A stretch of DNA of 64,000 bases from contig LNIY01000056.1 in the NCBI GenBank assembly GCA_001449105.1, positions 1-64,000 on the forward strand, given 5' to 3'. The notes beneath the pieces are model-generated. The model was not told the origin of the DNA. It saw only the letters and a list, made by a program, of their open reading frames with translations, and did not search any database. The stretch's first letter is position 1. Each line of letters starts with the position of its first letter. Below, in pieces: positions 55,962 to 64,000 of the stretch. This DNA is from Caulobacter vibrioides (lineage in GTDB: Bacteria; Pseudomonadota; Alphaproteobacteria; Caulobacterales; Caulobacteraceae). Position numbers and translations under genes: made by a program.

Positions 55962-56139
55962 GTTCGCATATTTAGGCGCGCCCCGGCCGCGAAACCGCTT
56001 ATGAGCATTGCGGAGCGCGCCCCAGAGCCTGCGCAGCAGGCTCTGGAATCAAACATTGGAGCGCGCCCGGGCGGGTTAACCGCCTACACTTAACCCTAGC
56101 GCGCTCTCGCGCCCTGTCCGCAAGCACTGTCTGGTTTCC

Positions 56140-58758
56140 ATGGCCCGCTACAATCCCAAAGACACCGAGCCGAAGTGGCGCGCCGCCTGGGCGAACGCCA
56201 ACACCTTCCTGACGCCGATCGCTCCCGACGCGCGTCCGAAGTACTACGTGCTCGAGATGTTCCCCTATCCGTCGGGGCGCATCCACATGGGCCATGTGCG
56301 CAACTACGCCATGGGCGACGTCGTGGCCCGCTACAAGCGCGCCCAGGGCTTCAACGTGCTGCACCCGATGGGCTGGGACGCCTTCGGCATGCCGGCCGAG
56401 AACGCGGCCATGGAGCGCGGCGTCCACCCCAAGGGCTGGACCTACGACAACATCGCCTCGATGCGCGAGCAGCTGAAGGCCCTGGGCCTGTCGGTCGACT
56501 GGTCGCGCGAGTTCGCCACCTGCGACCCGGAATACTATGGCAAGCAGCAGGCCTGGTTCCTGCGCCTGCTGAAGCGCGGCCTGGTCTATCGCAAGGAAGC
56601 CTCGGTCAACTGGGATCCGGTCGACATGACGGTGCTGGCCAACGAGCAGGTCATCGACGGCAAGGGCTGGCGCTCGGGCGCGACGGTCGAGAAGCGCAAG
56701 CTGACCCAGTGGTTCCTGCGGATCACGGACTACGCCGACGCCCTGATCGACGGTCTGAAGACCCTGGATCGCTGGCCCGAGAAGGTCCGCATCATGCAGG
56801 AGAACTGGATCGGCCGGTCCACGGGCCTGCGCTTCAAGTTCCAGTTTGCCAATTCCAATGGGGGCGAGGCGCCCGACGGTCTGGCCGAGGGCCTGGAGGT
56901 CTACACCACCCGTCCCGACACCCTGTTCGGCGCCAGCTTCGTGGGCATCGCCCCCGAGCACCCGCTGGCCGAGCAGCTGGCCGTCGAGAACCCCGACCTG
57001 CAGGCCTTCATCGCCGAGTGCCGCAAGGGCGGCACCTCGGAAGCCGACATCGAGGGCGCCGAGAAGCTGGGCCGCGACACCGGTCTGCGCGTCAAGCATC
57101 CGCTGGACCCGTCGATCACCCTGCCGGTGTGGATCGCCAACTTCATCCTGATGGACTACGGCACGGGCGCGATCTTCGCCTGCCCGGCGCACGACCAGCG
57201 CGACCTGGACTTCGCCCGCAAGTACGACCTGCCGGTGCTGCCGGTGGTGCTGCCGAACGGCGAGGATCCGGCGACCTTCTCGGTCGGCAAGGAGGCCTAT
57301 GTCGGCCCCGGCAGGATCTTCAACTCGGAATTCCTGGACGGGATGGAGGTCGAGGCCGCCAAGGCCGAGGCCGTCGCCCGCATCGAGGCCGCCGGCCAGG
57401 GCCAGGGCGCGACCGTCTACCGCCTGCGCGACTGGGGCGTCTCGCGCCAGCGCTACTGGGGCTGCCCGATCCCGGTCATCCACTGCCAGGCCTGCGGCCC
57501 CGTGGCCGTGCCGGAAGACCAGCTGCCGGTGGTGCTGCCCGAGGACGTCACCTTCGATCCCAACAAGCCGGGCAACCCGCTGGTGCGGCACCCGACCTGG
57601 AAGCACGTCGCCTGCCCGTCGTGCGGCGCCCCGGCCGAGCGCGAGACCGACACGCTGGACACCTTCGTCGACAGCAGCTGGTACTTCGCCCGCTTCACCG
57701 ACCCGACCGCCGCCGAGCCGATCGACAAGGCCTGCGCCGACCACTGGATGCCGGTCGACCAGTACATCGGCGGCGTCGAGCACGCCGTGCTGCACCTGCT
57801 GTACGCCCGCTTCATCACCAAGGCCCTGAAGGACGAGGGCCTGCTGTCGGTGGACGAGCCGTTCGCGGGCCTGTTCACGCAGGGCATGGTCACCCACGAG
57901 GCCTACAAGGACGAGGCCGGCGACTGGGTCGAGCCCTCGGACGTGGTGATCACCGCGGAAGGCAACGTCCGCACCGCCACGCACGCCAAGACCGGCGCCC
58001 CGATCGTGATCGGCGACATCGAGAAGATGTCGAAGTCCAAGAAGAACGTCGTCGCGCCCGAGGACATCTTCGAGGCTTACGGCGTCGACGCCGCGCGCCT
58101 GTTCGTGATGAGCGACAGCCCGCCCGAGCGCGACGTGCAGTGGAGCAATTCGGGCGTCGAGGGCTCGTGGCGCTTCACCCACCGCCTGTGGAACGAGTTC
58201 GACAGCCAGCCGGCCGGCGACTTCGCCCATGACGACGCCGACGAGACGGCCCTGGCCCTGCGCAAGGCGGCCCACAAGCTGATCGGCTTCGTCACCGACA
58301 GCATCGAGGGCTTCCGCTTCAACAGCGGCGTGGCGCGCCTGTACGAGTTCCTGAACGCCCTGAAGGCCGCTCCGGCCGTCAATGGGGATGGAACGCCCGC
58401 GACGAACGCCGTGCTGGCCGCCCGCGTCGAGGCGCTGGACATCCTGGCCCGCCTGGTCGCCCCGTTCACGCCCCACCTGGCCGAGGAGGCCTGGGCGCGC
58501 CTGGGCCGCGAAGGCATGGCGGTCGACGCTCCGTGGCCCAAGGCCGACCCGGCCCTGGCCGCCGACGACGAGCGCGTGCTGCCGATCCAGATCAACGGCA
58601 AGCGCCGCGGCGAGATCAAGGTCAAGGCCGGCGCCGCGGACGACGAGGTGCAGAAAATCGCTCTGGCGGATCCCGCCGTCATGGCCCACCTTGAGGGCGT
58701 CACGGTCCGCAAGGTGATCGTGGTCAAAGACCGCATCGTCAACATCGTGGCGAACTGA
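56140..58758 (+). CDS. leuS: Leucyl-tRNA synthetase
   Basis: Class I aminoacyl-tRNA synthetase charging tRNA-Leu, 872 aa. The HIGH-type motif HMGH is at 49-52 ([15 protein letters not shown]), the CP1 editing domain with its TTRPDTLFG segment begins near residue 253, and KMSKS is near 629, followed by the anticodon-binding domain. First gene of leuS-lptE-holA; the lptE ATG follows after three bases. Confidence 0.98.
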   Translation: MARYNPKDTEPKWRAAWANANTFLTPIAPDARPKYYVLEMFPYPSGRIHMGHVRNYAMGDVVARYKRAQGFNVLHPMGWDAFGMPAENAAMERGVHPKGWTYDNIASMREQLKALGLSVDWSREFATCDPEYYGKQQAWFLRLLKRGLVYRKEASVNWDPVDMTVLANEQVIDGKGWRSGATVEKRKLTQWFLRITDYADALIDGLKTLDRWPEKVRIMQENWIGRSTGLRFKFQFANSNGGEAPDGLAEGLEVYTTRPDTLFGASFVGIAPEHPLAEQLAVENPDLQAFIAECRKGGTSEADIEGAEKLGRDTGLRVKHPLDPSITLPVWIANFILMDYGTGAIFACPAHDQRDLDFARKYDLPVLPVVLPNGEDPATFSVGKEAYVGPGRIFNSEFLDGMEVEAAKAEAVARIEAAGQGQGATVYRLRDWGVSRQRYWGCPIPVIHCQACGPVAVPEDQLPVVLPEDVTFDPNKPGNPLVRHPTWKHVACPSCGAPAERETDTLDTFVDSSWYFARFTDPTAAEPIDKACADHWMPVDQYIGGVEHAVLHLLYARFITKALKDEGLLSVDEPFAGLFTQGMVTHEAYKDEAGDWVEPSDVVITAEGNVRTATHAKTGAPIVIGDIEKMSKSKKNVVAPEDIFEAYGVDAARLFVMSDSPPERDVQWSNSGVEGSWRFTHRLWNEFDSQPAGDFAHDDADETALALRKAAHKLIGFVTDSIEGFRFNSGVARLYEFLNALKAAPAVNGDGTPATNAVLAARVEALDILARLVAPFTPHLAEEAWARLGREGMAVDAPWPKADPALAADDERVLPIQINGKRRGEIKVKAGAADDEVQKIALADPAVMAHLEGVTVRKVIVVKDRIVNIVAN

Positions 58759-58761
58759 TCC

Positions 58762-59256
58762 ATGAAGCGTCTCCTGGCGGCCGCCGCCGTACTCTCGACC
58801 CTGGCCCTCTCGGCCTGCGGCTTCACCCCGCTCTACGGCCAGCAGGGCGTGACCGGCGGTCTGGGCGCGATCGAGGTGGTGGCGGCCGACGGCCGCGCCG
58901 GCTACCTCCTGCGCGAGCAGCTGGAGGACGCCCTGGCGCGTAATCCGAACGTGCTGCCCTCGCATCGCCTGACCTACAAGGTCCAGGAGCGCCGCTACGC
59001 CCGCGGCGTGCGGGTCGACAACGTGGCCAACCGCTACGAGCTCAACATGAAGGTCGAGTGGAAGCTCACCGACACGACGACGGGCTCGGAAGTGCGCAAG
59101 GGCACGACGATGGCGGTGGTCACCTACGACTCCGCCGACCAGCCCTACGCCGCCATCGCCGCCCAGCAGGACGGCCAGGAGCGCGCGGCCGCCGAGATCG
59201 CCCGAAAGATCCAGCTGGAACTGGCCTCGTGGCTGGCCGGCAAGGCGCCCGCCTGA
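58762..59256 (+). CDS. lptE: LPS assembly lipoprotein LptE
   Basis: Outer-membrane lipoprotein that plugs LptD and helps insert lipopolysaccharide. The 164-residue protein has the lipobox LALSACGFTPLYGQ with the lipidation cysteine near residue 19 and the typical short LptE fold (LREQLEDALARNP, YELNMKVEWKLTD). It lies between leuS and holA with gaps of three and four bases, the conserved order in proteobacteria. Confidence 0.93.
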   Translation: MKRLLAAAAVLSTLALSACGFTPLYGQQGVTGGLGAIEVVAADGRAGYLLREQLEDALARNPNVLPSHRLTYKVQERRYARGVRVDNVANRYELNMKVEWKLTDTTTGSEVRKGTTMAVVTYDSADQPYAAIAAQQDGQERAAAEIARKIQLELASWLAGKAPA

Positions 59257-59260
59257 TCAC

Positions 59261-60316
59261 GTGGCCATTCTCTCCAAGCGGCAGGAGGTCGAGCGGTTCC
59301 TGAAGGAACCGACGCCCGACATCCGCGCCGTCGTCATCTACGGCAAGGACCGGGGCGTGGTGCGTGACCGCGCCCTCCAGCTCGCCCACAAGGTGGTCGA
59401 GCGGCCCGACGATCCCTTCGACACCGCCCAGCTGACCGAGGGCGACCTCGACAGCCAGCCCGGCCGGCTGGAAGAAGAGCTGGCGGCCCTGTCGATGATG
59501 GGCGGCAAGCGCTTGGTGCGCCTGCGGCTGATGGGCGAGAAGGCCGGTCCCGACAAGCAGGCCGCCGAGGCCCTGACCGCCCACGTCGAGGGCCGGCTGA
59601 ACCCCGACGCCTTCTTCCTGGTCGAGGCCGGGGCCCTGGGCCGCGACTCCGCCCTGCGCAAGACGGCCGAGAAGGCTGGCGGCTGCTACGTCATCCCCTG
59701 CTACGAGGACGAGGTCGGCGACATGGCGCGCCTGACCCGCGACGCCCTCTCGCGCGACGGGGTCAGCCTGAACGGCGAGGCGCTGGACCTGTTCGTCAAC
59801 CGCCTGCCCAAGGAGCGCGGCGTGGCCCGCGCCGAGATCGAGCGGCTGGCGCTGTACCTCGGCCCGGGCAGCGGCGTGGTCGCCACCCCGGCCGACCTCA
59901 CCGACTTTCTCGGCGTCGAGCCGGAGGCCTCGCTCAGCGACGCGGCCGCCGACGCCTTCGGCGGCAAGATCGGCGCGGCCCACGCCGGCCTGCGCCGCGC
60001 GGCCCAGGAGGGCGAGGGCGGTCCCGCCGCCGTCCGGGCCATGGGCTACTATCTGGGCCGCCTGCGCCGCACCCTGACCCTGCACAAGAACGGCGTCGAC
60101 CTGGGCGCCGCCGCCAAGGCCTCGGGCGTGTTCTGGAAGACCGAACGCGAGTTCCTGCGCCAGGCCCGCGCCTGGACGCTGGAACACCTGCTGACCGTGC
60201 AGCAGGACATCCTGACCGCCGACAAGGCCTGCAAGACCTCTGGGTCTCCGGACCAGCTGATCGCCGAGCGCCTGGCGTTGCAGATCGCCGGACGGGCGCG
60301 GCGGCTGGGGCTGTGA
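59261..60316 (+). CDS. holA: DNA polymerase III delta subunit
   Basis: Clamp-loader subunit that opens the sliding clamp, 351 aa. It begins with a GTG four bases after lptE. Segments of the family are AVVIYGKDRGVVRDRALQLA near residue 25 and FFLVEAGALGRDSALRKTAEK. In most alphaproteobacteria I know, holA is next to parB; here it is followed by a composite repeat and murJ. Confidence 0.93.
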   Translation: MAILSKRQEVERFLKEPTPDIRAVVIYGKDRGVVRDRALQLAHKVVERPDDPFDTAQLTEGDLDSQPGRLEEELAALSMMGGKRLVRLRLMGEKAGPDKQAAEALTAHVEGRLNPDAFFLVEAGALGRDSALRKTAEKAGGCYVIPCYEDEVGDMARLTRDALSRDGVSLNGEALDLFVNRLPKERGVARAEIERLALYLGPGSGVVATPADLTDFLGVEPEASLSDAAADAFGGKIGAAHAGLRRAAQEGEGGPAAVRAMGYYLGRLRRTLTLHKNGVDLGAAAKASGVFWKTEREFLRQARAWTLEHLLTVQQDILTADKACKTSGSPDQLIAERLALQIAGRARRLGL

Positions 60317-60322
60317 AACGCG

Positions 60323-60450
60323 CCCCTCTCCCCTTGCGGGAGGGGGTGGCCTGCGAAGCAGGCCGGGTGAGGGGTCTCTCAGAACCGTCCGCGCGACCCC
60401 TCATCCGTCGGCCTTTGGCCGCCACCTTCTCCCGCAAGGGGAGAAGGGCC
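60323..60450 (-). repeat. Composite palindromic repeat, family B copy 2
   Basis: About 128 bases, nearly the reverse complement of the copy at 30089-30220: CCTCTCCCCTTGCGGGAGG, a GCCTGCGAAGCAGGC hairpin, GGGTGAGGGGTCTCTCAGA centre, then GGCCTTTGGCCGCC and CTTCTCCCGCAAGGGGAGAAG. It lies at the holA-murJ junction. Confidence 0.85.
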
Positions 60451-60461
60451 TACTGCCGACA

Positions 60462-62174
60462 ATGCACTTTCCGTCAAACCTCGATGCAGTTCCCGCGCCG
60501 CCGCTTGACGCCCTCACGCGCAGCGCCCAGAAGCCGGACGTGACCGACACCGCCGCGCCCGAACCGACGTCCGCCCCGCCCGCCAAGAAGGGCGGAGGCC
60601 TGCTCAAGTCGTCGATGATCTATTCCGGCCTGACCCTGGTCAGCCGGCTTATGGGCTTCGTGCGGGACCTGGCGATCTCCTACCGCATGGGGGCCAGCGC
60701 CACGCCGGCCGCCGACGCCTTCAACACGGCTCTGGCCTTCCCCAACCTCTTCCGCCGTTTCTTCGCCGAGGGCGCCTTCGCGGCCGCCTTCGTGCCGGCC
60801 TACGCCAAGTCGCTGCAGGAGGACGGAGAGGAGAAGGCCGACGTCATGGCGGCCGACGCCATGGCCACCCTGGCGGCGGCCACCATCATCATCACCGTGA
60901 TCTGCCAGCTGGCCATGCCCTGGCTGATGATGCTGATCAGCCCCGGCTTCGCCGCCGACCCGGCCAAGTACAAGCTGGCCGTGCTGCTGACCCAGCTGAC
61001 TATGCCCTACCTGCCGTGCATGGCCATCGTCGCGCACCTCTCGGGCGTGCTGAACGCCCGCGACAAGTTCATCCTGTCGGCCGGCGCACCGGTGCTGCTG
61101 AACATCGCCACCCTGATCTTCATCCTGCCGCAGGCCGACGCCGTCTCGGCCGCCACCTGGGGCTCGGTGGGCGTGATCGTCGCCGGCGTCGCCCAGGCGG
61201 CGCTGCTGGTCTGGGGCGTCAACAAGTCCGGCGCCAAGGTCCACTGGCGGCTGCCGCGCCTGACCCCCGAGGTGAAGGCCCTGATCGGCAAGGCCATTCC
61301 GGGCGCGCTGGCGGCCAGCGCCACCCAGGTCAACATCTTCATCTCCGGCAACCTGGCCAGCCACGTTCCCGGCGGCCGCACCTGGCTGGCCACCGCCGAC
61401 CGCCTGTACCAGCTGCCGCTAGGCCTGGTGGGCGTGGCCATCGGCGTCGCCCTGCTGCCGCGCCTGGCGCGCGCCGTGAACAACGGCGACGGCGAGGACG
61501 CCCAGAGCGCCATGGACCAGGCCGTCGCCCTTGCCCTGGCGTTCACCCTGCCGGCCGCCGCGGCCCTGGTGGCCATGCCCGGCTTCCTGTCGGACGGCCT
61601 CTACACGCGCGGCGAGTTCACCGCCTTCGACGCCAGCCAGACGGCGGCGGCGCTGTTCTTCTACGGCCTGGGCACCCCGGCCTTCGTGCTGCAGCAGCTC
61701 TATTCGCGGGCCTTCTTCGCGCGCGGCGACACCAAGACGCCGATGCGCTTCGCCCTGATCTCGGTGGCGGTGAACATCGCCTTCGGCATCCTGCTGTTCA
61801 ACATGGTGGGCGTGAAGGGCATCGCCGCGGCCACCGCCATCGCCTCGTGGCTCAATGTCGGCCAGATGGCCTTCACCCTCTGGCGCAAGGGTCACTACGG
61901 CCCGTCGGGCCAGACCTGGTCGCGGGTGATCCGCATCCTGCTGGCCAGCCTGGGCATGGGCCTGATCCTGGCCGCCGCGTCGCACTGGCGGCCGCTGATC
62001 GAGGCGCCGCTGGAAGCGCTGGGCCTGCGCGGCCGCGTGATCGGCGCCAAGGAAGTCGCCCTCGTCCTGACCGTCCTGGTCGGCGGAGGCCTCTATTTCC
62101 CGCTGCTGTTCCTGTTCGGCGGCGTCAAGCCGAGCGAGCTGAAGGCGGCCCTGCGGCGCGGCAAAGCAACCTAG
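60462..62174 (+). CDS. murJ: Lipid II flippase MurJ
   Basis: Inner-membrane flippase that exports lipid II for peptidoglycan synthesis, about 14 membrane helices, 570 aa. The family core begins LLKSSMIYSGLTLVSRLMGFVRDLAIS and includes AFNTALAFPNLFRRFFAEGAF, which contain conserved arginines for lipid binding. The ATG at 60462 lies just past the repeat; a GTG at 60540 would remove 26 residues and may be the true start. trpS follows. Confidence 0.95.
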   Translation: MHFPSNLDAVPAPPLDALTRSAQKPDVTDTAAPEPTSAPPAKKGGGLLKSSMIYSGLTLVSRLMGFVRDLAISYRMGASATPAADAFNTALAFPNLFRRFFAEGAFAAAFVPAYAKSLQEDGEEKADVMAADAMATLAAATIIITVICQLAMPWLMMLISPGFAADPAKYKLAVLLTQLTMPYLPCMAIVAHLSGVLNARDKFILSAGAPVLLNIATLIFILPQADAVSAATWGSVGVIVAGVAQAALLVWGVNKSGAKVHWRLPRLTPEVKALIGKAIPGALAASATQVNIFISGNLASHVPGGRTWLATADRLYQLPLGLVGVAIGVALLPRLARAVNNGDGEDAQSAMDQAVALALAFTLPAAAALVAMPGFLSDGLYTRGEFTAFDASQTAAALFFYGLGTPAFVLQQLYSRAFFARGDTKTPMRFALISVAVNIAFGILLFNMVGVKGIAAATAIASWLNVGQMAFTLWRKGHYGPSGQTWSRVIRILLASLGMGLILAAASHWRPLIEAPLEALGLRGRVIGAKEVALVLTVLVGGGLYFPLLFLFGGVKPSELKAALRRGKAT

Positions 62175-62244
62175 AGCCTTGTCCGGCGCGCGCGGGGACG
62201 GTAACGAGCATGCCCATGGCTCCGATCGGTTCCCCCGCGCCGCG

Positions 62245-62343
62245 ATGGCGCAGCTTCCGCTGAACCCGATCGCCGCGTCCCCGGACGCGGCCCGCGCCCT
62301 CGTGCGCGCCGCCATCCCGACCGTTTCCGACATCCAAGGCTGA
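62245..62343 (+). other. Small open frame upstream of trpS
   Basis: A 32-codon frame ([19 protein letters not shown]...) ends five bases before the trpS ATG, and an overlapping 17-codon frame from 62210 contains one Trp codon. A GCCGCGTCC/GGACGCGGC hairpin (62272-62291) lies within. Coding is unproven; a leader role is possible. Confidence 0.3.
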
Positions 62344-62347
62344 AGCC

Positions 62348-63391
62348 ATGACCGACCAAGCTCCCGTTCCGTACGCGGGTCCCAAGCGCATCCTGTCCGG
62401 GATCCAGGCCTCCGGGGCCTTGCACCTGGGCAACTATCTCGGCGCCCTCAAGCGCTTCGTCGATATCCAGGACGAAGAGCCCTTCATCTTCGTCGCCGAC
62501 ATGCACGCCATCACCGTCTGGCAGGACCCGGCGGTGCTGGCCCAGCAGACCCGCGAGATCGCCTGCGCCTACATCGCCGCGGGCCTTGATCCCAAGAAGG
62601 CGACGATCTTCCCGCAGTCGGCCGTGCCGGCCCACGCGGAACTCGCCTGGATCTTCAACTGCGTGGCGCGCCTGGGCTGGCTCGACCGCATGACCCAGTT
62701 CAAGGAAAAGAGCGGCAAGCACAAGGAGCGCAGCTCGGTGGGCCTCTACACCTACCCGGTGCTGCAGGCGGCCGACATCCTGCTCTACAAGGCCACCCAC
62801 GTGCCGGTGGGCGAGGACCAGAAGCAGCACCTGGAACTGACCCGCGACATCGCCCAGAAGTTCAACAACGACTTCGGCGCGCCGGGCGGCCAGCCGGCCT
62901 TCTTCCCGGTCACCGAGCCGGTGATCGAGGGGCCGGCCACCCGCGTCATGAGCCTGCGCGACGGCACGGCCAAGATGAGCAAGTCCGATCCGTCGGACGC
63001 CTCGCGCATCAACCTGATGGACGACGCCGACGCCATCGCCGCCAAGATCCGCAAGGCCAAGACCGATCCCGAGCCGCTGCCGGAAACCGTCGAGGGCCTG
63101 GCCGAGCGTCCGGAAGCCCGCAACCTCGTGGACATCTACGCGGCGCTGTCGAGCACCACCCGCGCCAAGGTCATCGAGGACTTCGGCGGCAAGGGCTTCG
63201 GCACGTTCAAGCCGGCCCTGGCCGAGCTGGCGGTCGAGGTGATGAGCCCGATCGGCGCGCGCATGCGCGAACTGACCGCCGACCCGGCCCAGATCGACGC
63301 CATCCTCAAGGACGGCGCCGAGCGCGCCCGCGCCGTGGCCGAACCGGTCGTGGCCGAGACCAAGAAGCTCGTCGGCTTCTGGGGGGCTTAG
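62348..63391 (+). CDS. trpS: Tryptophanyl-tRNA synthetase
   Basis: Class Ic synthetase charging tRNA-Trp, 347 aa. The HIGH-type signature is [12 protein letters not shown] near residue 18, with DMHAIT after it, and KMSKS is in [12 protein letters not shown] near 216. Dimeric, cytoplasmic. It follows murJ after 173 bases containing a hairpin and short frames. murJ-trpS next to each other is common in alphaproteobacteria. Confidence 0.97.
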   Translation: MTDQAPVPYAGPKRILSGIQASGALHLGNYLGALKRFVDIQDEEPFIFVADMHAITVWQDPAVLAQQTREIACAYIAAGLDPKKATIFPQSAVPAHAELAWIFNCVARLGWLDRMTQFKEKSGKHKERSSVGLYTYPVLQAADILLYKATHVPVGEDQKQHLELTRDIAQKFNNDFGAPGGQPAFFPVTEPVIEGPATRVMSLRDGTAKMSKSDPSDASRINLMDDADAIAAKIRKAKTDPEPLPETVEGLAERPEARNLVDIYAALSSTTRAKVIEDFGGKGFGTFKPALAELAVEVMSPIGARMRELTADPAQIDAILKDGAERARAVAEPVVAETKKLVGFWGA

Positions 63392-63394
63392 AAA

Positions 63395-63554
63395 ACCCCT
63401 CTCCCGGAGGGGAGAGGGAGGGGCCCAGGCGATAGCCTGGGAGGGTGAGGGGTGACGGCGTCGACCGGCGTGCCGGCACGCCGTCGAGTCTCGTAACCCC
63501 TCATCCTCCCACCGCTACGCGGCGGGCCCCTCCTTCTCCCCTCCGGGAGAAGGT
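63395..63554 (-). repeat. Composite palindromic repeat, family C copy 2
   Basis: About 160 bases, close to the reverse complement of the copy at 32854-33013, including the CCCAGGCGATAGCCTGGGAGGG unit (given in outline) and the central GGCGTGCCGGCACGCC palindrome. It follows the trpS stop by three bases. Confidence 0.85.
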
Positions 63555-63595
63555 GAAACAAGGCGGGTCTTGCCCTCCGCCCTCGCAAGGGCCAC

Positions 63596-64000
63596 ATGTC
63601 CGGCATGTTCATCCAGACTGAAACCACGCCCAATCCCGACGTGCTGAAGTTCCTCCCCGGCCGCGAGGTCCTGGTTGACGGCGCGCGGGAGTTCCGCACC
63701 CCCGAGGAAGGCGAGGCCTCGCCGCTGGCCGACGCCCTGTTCCGCCTCGGCGACGTGACGCGGGTGTTCTTCGGTCCGGACTTCCTGACGGTGACCAAGG
63801 GCGAGGACGCCCAGTGGCCGCACCTGAAGGCCCCGATCCTGGCGGCGATCATGGATCACTTCACCAGCGGCCGCCCGCTGCTGCTGAGCGAGGACGCCGC
63901 CGGCGGCCATGACGAGGACGGCGTCTATGACGACGAGGCCGCCCAGATCGTCTCCGAGATCAAGGAACTGCTCGACACCCGCATCCGTCCGGCCGTGGCC
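63596..64000 (+). CDS. NifU-like iron-sulphur protein (NfuA type), 3' end outside the window
   Basis: The first 135 codons of a protein running off the right edge. The N-terminal Nfu_N domain is clear (MFIQTETTPNPDVLKFLPG, then RVFFGPDFLTVTKG and W-PHLKAPILAAIMDHF). The C-terminal NifU domain with its CxxC cluster ligands lies outside. Such proteins carry and deliver Fe-S clusters. ATG 63596 has AAGGG upstream; ATG 63605 is the alternative. Confidence 0.92.
   Translation, partial: MSGMFIQTETTPNPDVLKFLPGREVLVDGAREFRTPEEGEASPLADALFRLGDVTRVFFGPDFLTVTKGEDAQWPHLKAPILAAIMDHFTSGRPLLLSEDAAGGHDEDGVYDDEAAQIVSEIKELLDTRIRPAVA

Noticed and set aside
56076..56093. Two TTAACC repeats upstream of leuS as a CtrA site
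   Set aside because: The TTAA motifs are 10 bases apart rather than the 7 of the CtrA consensus.
55999..58965. 988-codon minus-strand frame opposite leuS
   Set aside because: Shadow of leuS; it has no recognisable domain.

Overview
The window is very GC-rich, densely coded chromosome from an alphaproteobacterium. It most likely comes from Caulobacter or a close Caulobacteraceae relative. The grounds are near-identity, from memory, of ParB, DnaA, GlnD and SecB to the C. crescentus proteins, the parS type, GANTC (CcrM-type) sites near key promoters, and an NtrZ-like protein with an OmpR-type regulator close to leuS. No rRNA, tRNA, CRISPR array, prophage or complete insertion sequence was seen.

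Layout. 0-8 kb: a reductase/hydrolase pair, then the chromosome-partition and tRNA-modification block mnmE-mnmG-rsmG-parA-parB, with three parS sites in and beside mnmE. 8-25 kb: a mostly minus-strand block glnD, mutS, a rhuM-type gene with a divergent TonB-like gene, dnaJ, dnaK, an M1 aminopeptidase, alkB (plus strand), dnaA and rpsT. 25-33 kb: enoyl-CoA hydratase, a TraB/GumN protein, mutM, ubiE-ubiB, a HIT protein, a mesaconyl-CoA-hydratase-like MaoC protein and mdh. 33-44.6 kb: an accessory-rich stretch of regulators beside their probable targets (HxlR, MarR, His-rich PadR, OxyR), an Ada-like protein, nth, and a lower-GC islet of small unknown genes at about 35.8-36.8 kb. 44.7-48.8 kb: an adenosine-kinase-like gene and hisB-hisH-hisA-hisF-hisE with overlapping stops and starts. 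48.8-56 kb: smr-mltA-Tim44, secB, a response regulator, an L,D-transpeptidase, yggS, a ThiE-like gene, an NtrZ-like gene and a DUF3576 lipoprotein. 56-64 kb: leuS-lptE-holA, murJ, trpS and a 5'-partial Nfu-type gene.

How it fits together. Replication initiation (dnaA), chromosome segregation (parABS), mismatch and base-excision repair (mutS, mutM, nth, alkB) and protein folding (dnaKJ, secB) lie together, as expected near a replication origin, but no origin-like cluster of DnaA boxes was recognised here. Two gene neighbours usually found together in alphaproteobacteria (holA-parB and glnD-murJ) are split and reciprocally rejoined as parB-glnD and holA-murJ, which suggests a large rearrangement. 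The most unusual non-coding content is a set of long composite palindromic repeats (two pairs present as inverted copies about 30 kb apart) and the structured, GANTC-rich leader of the small-gene islet.
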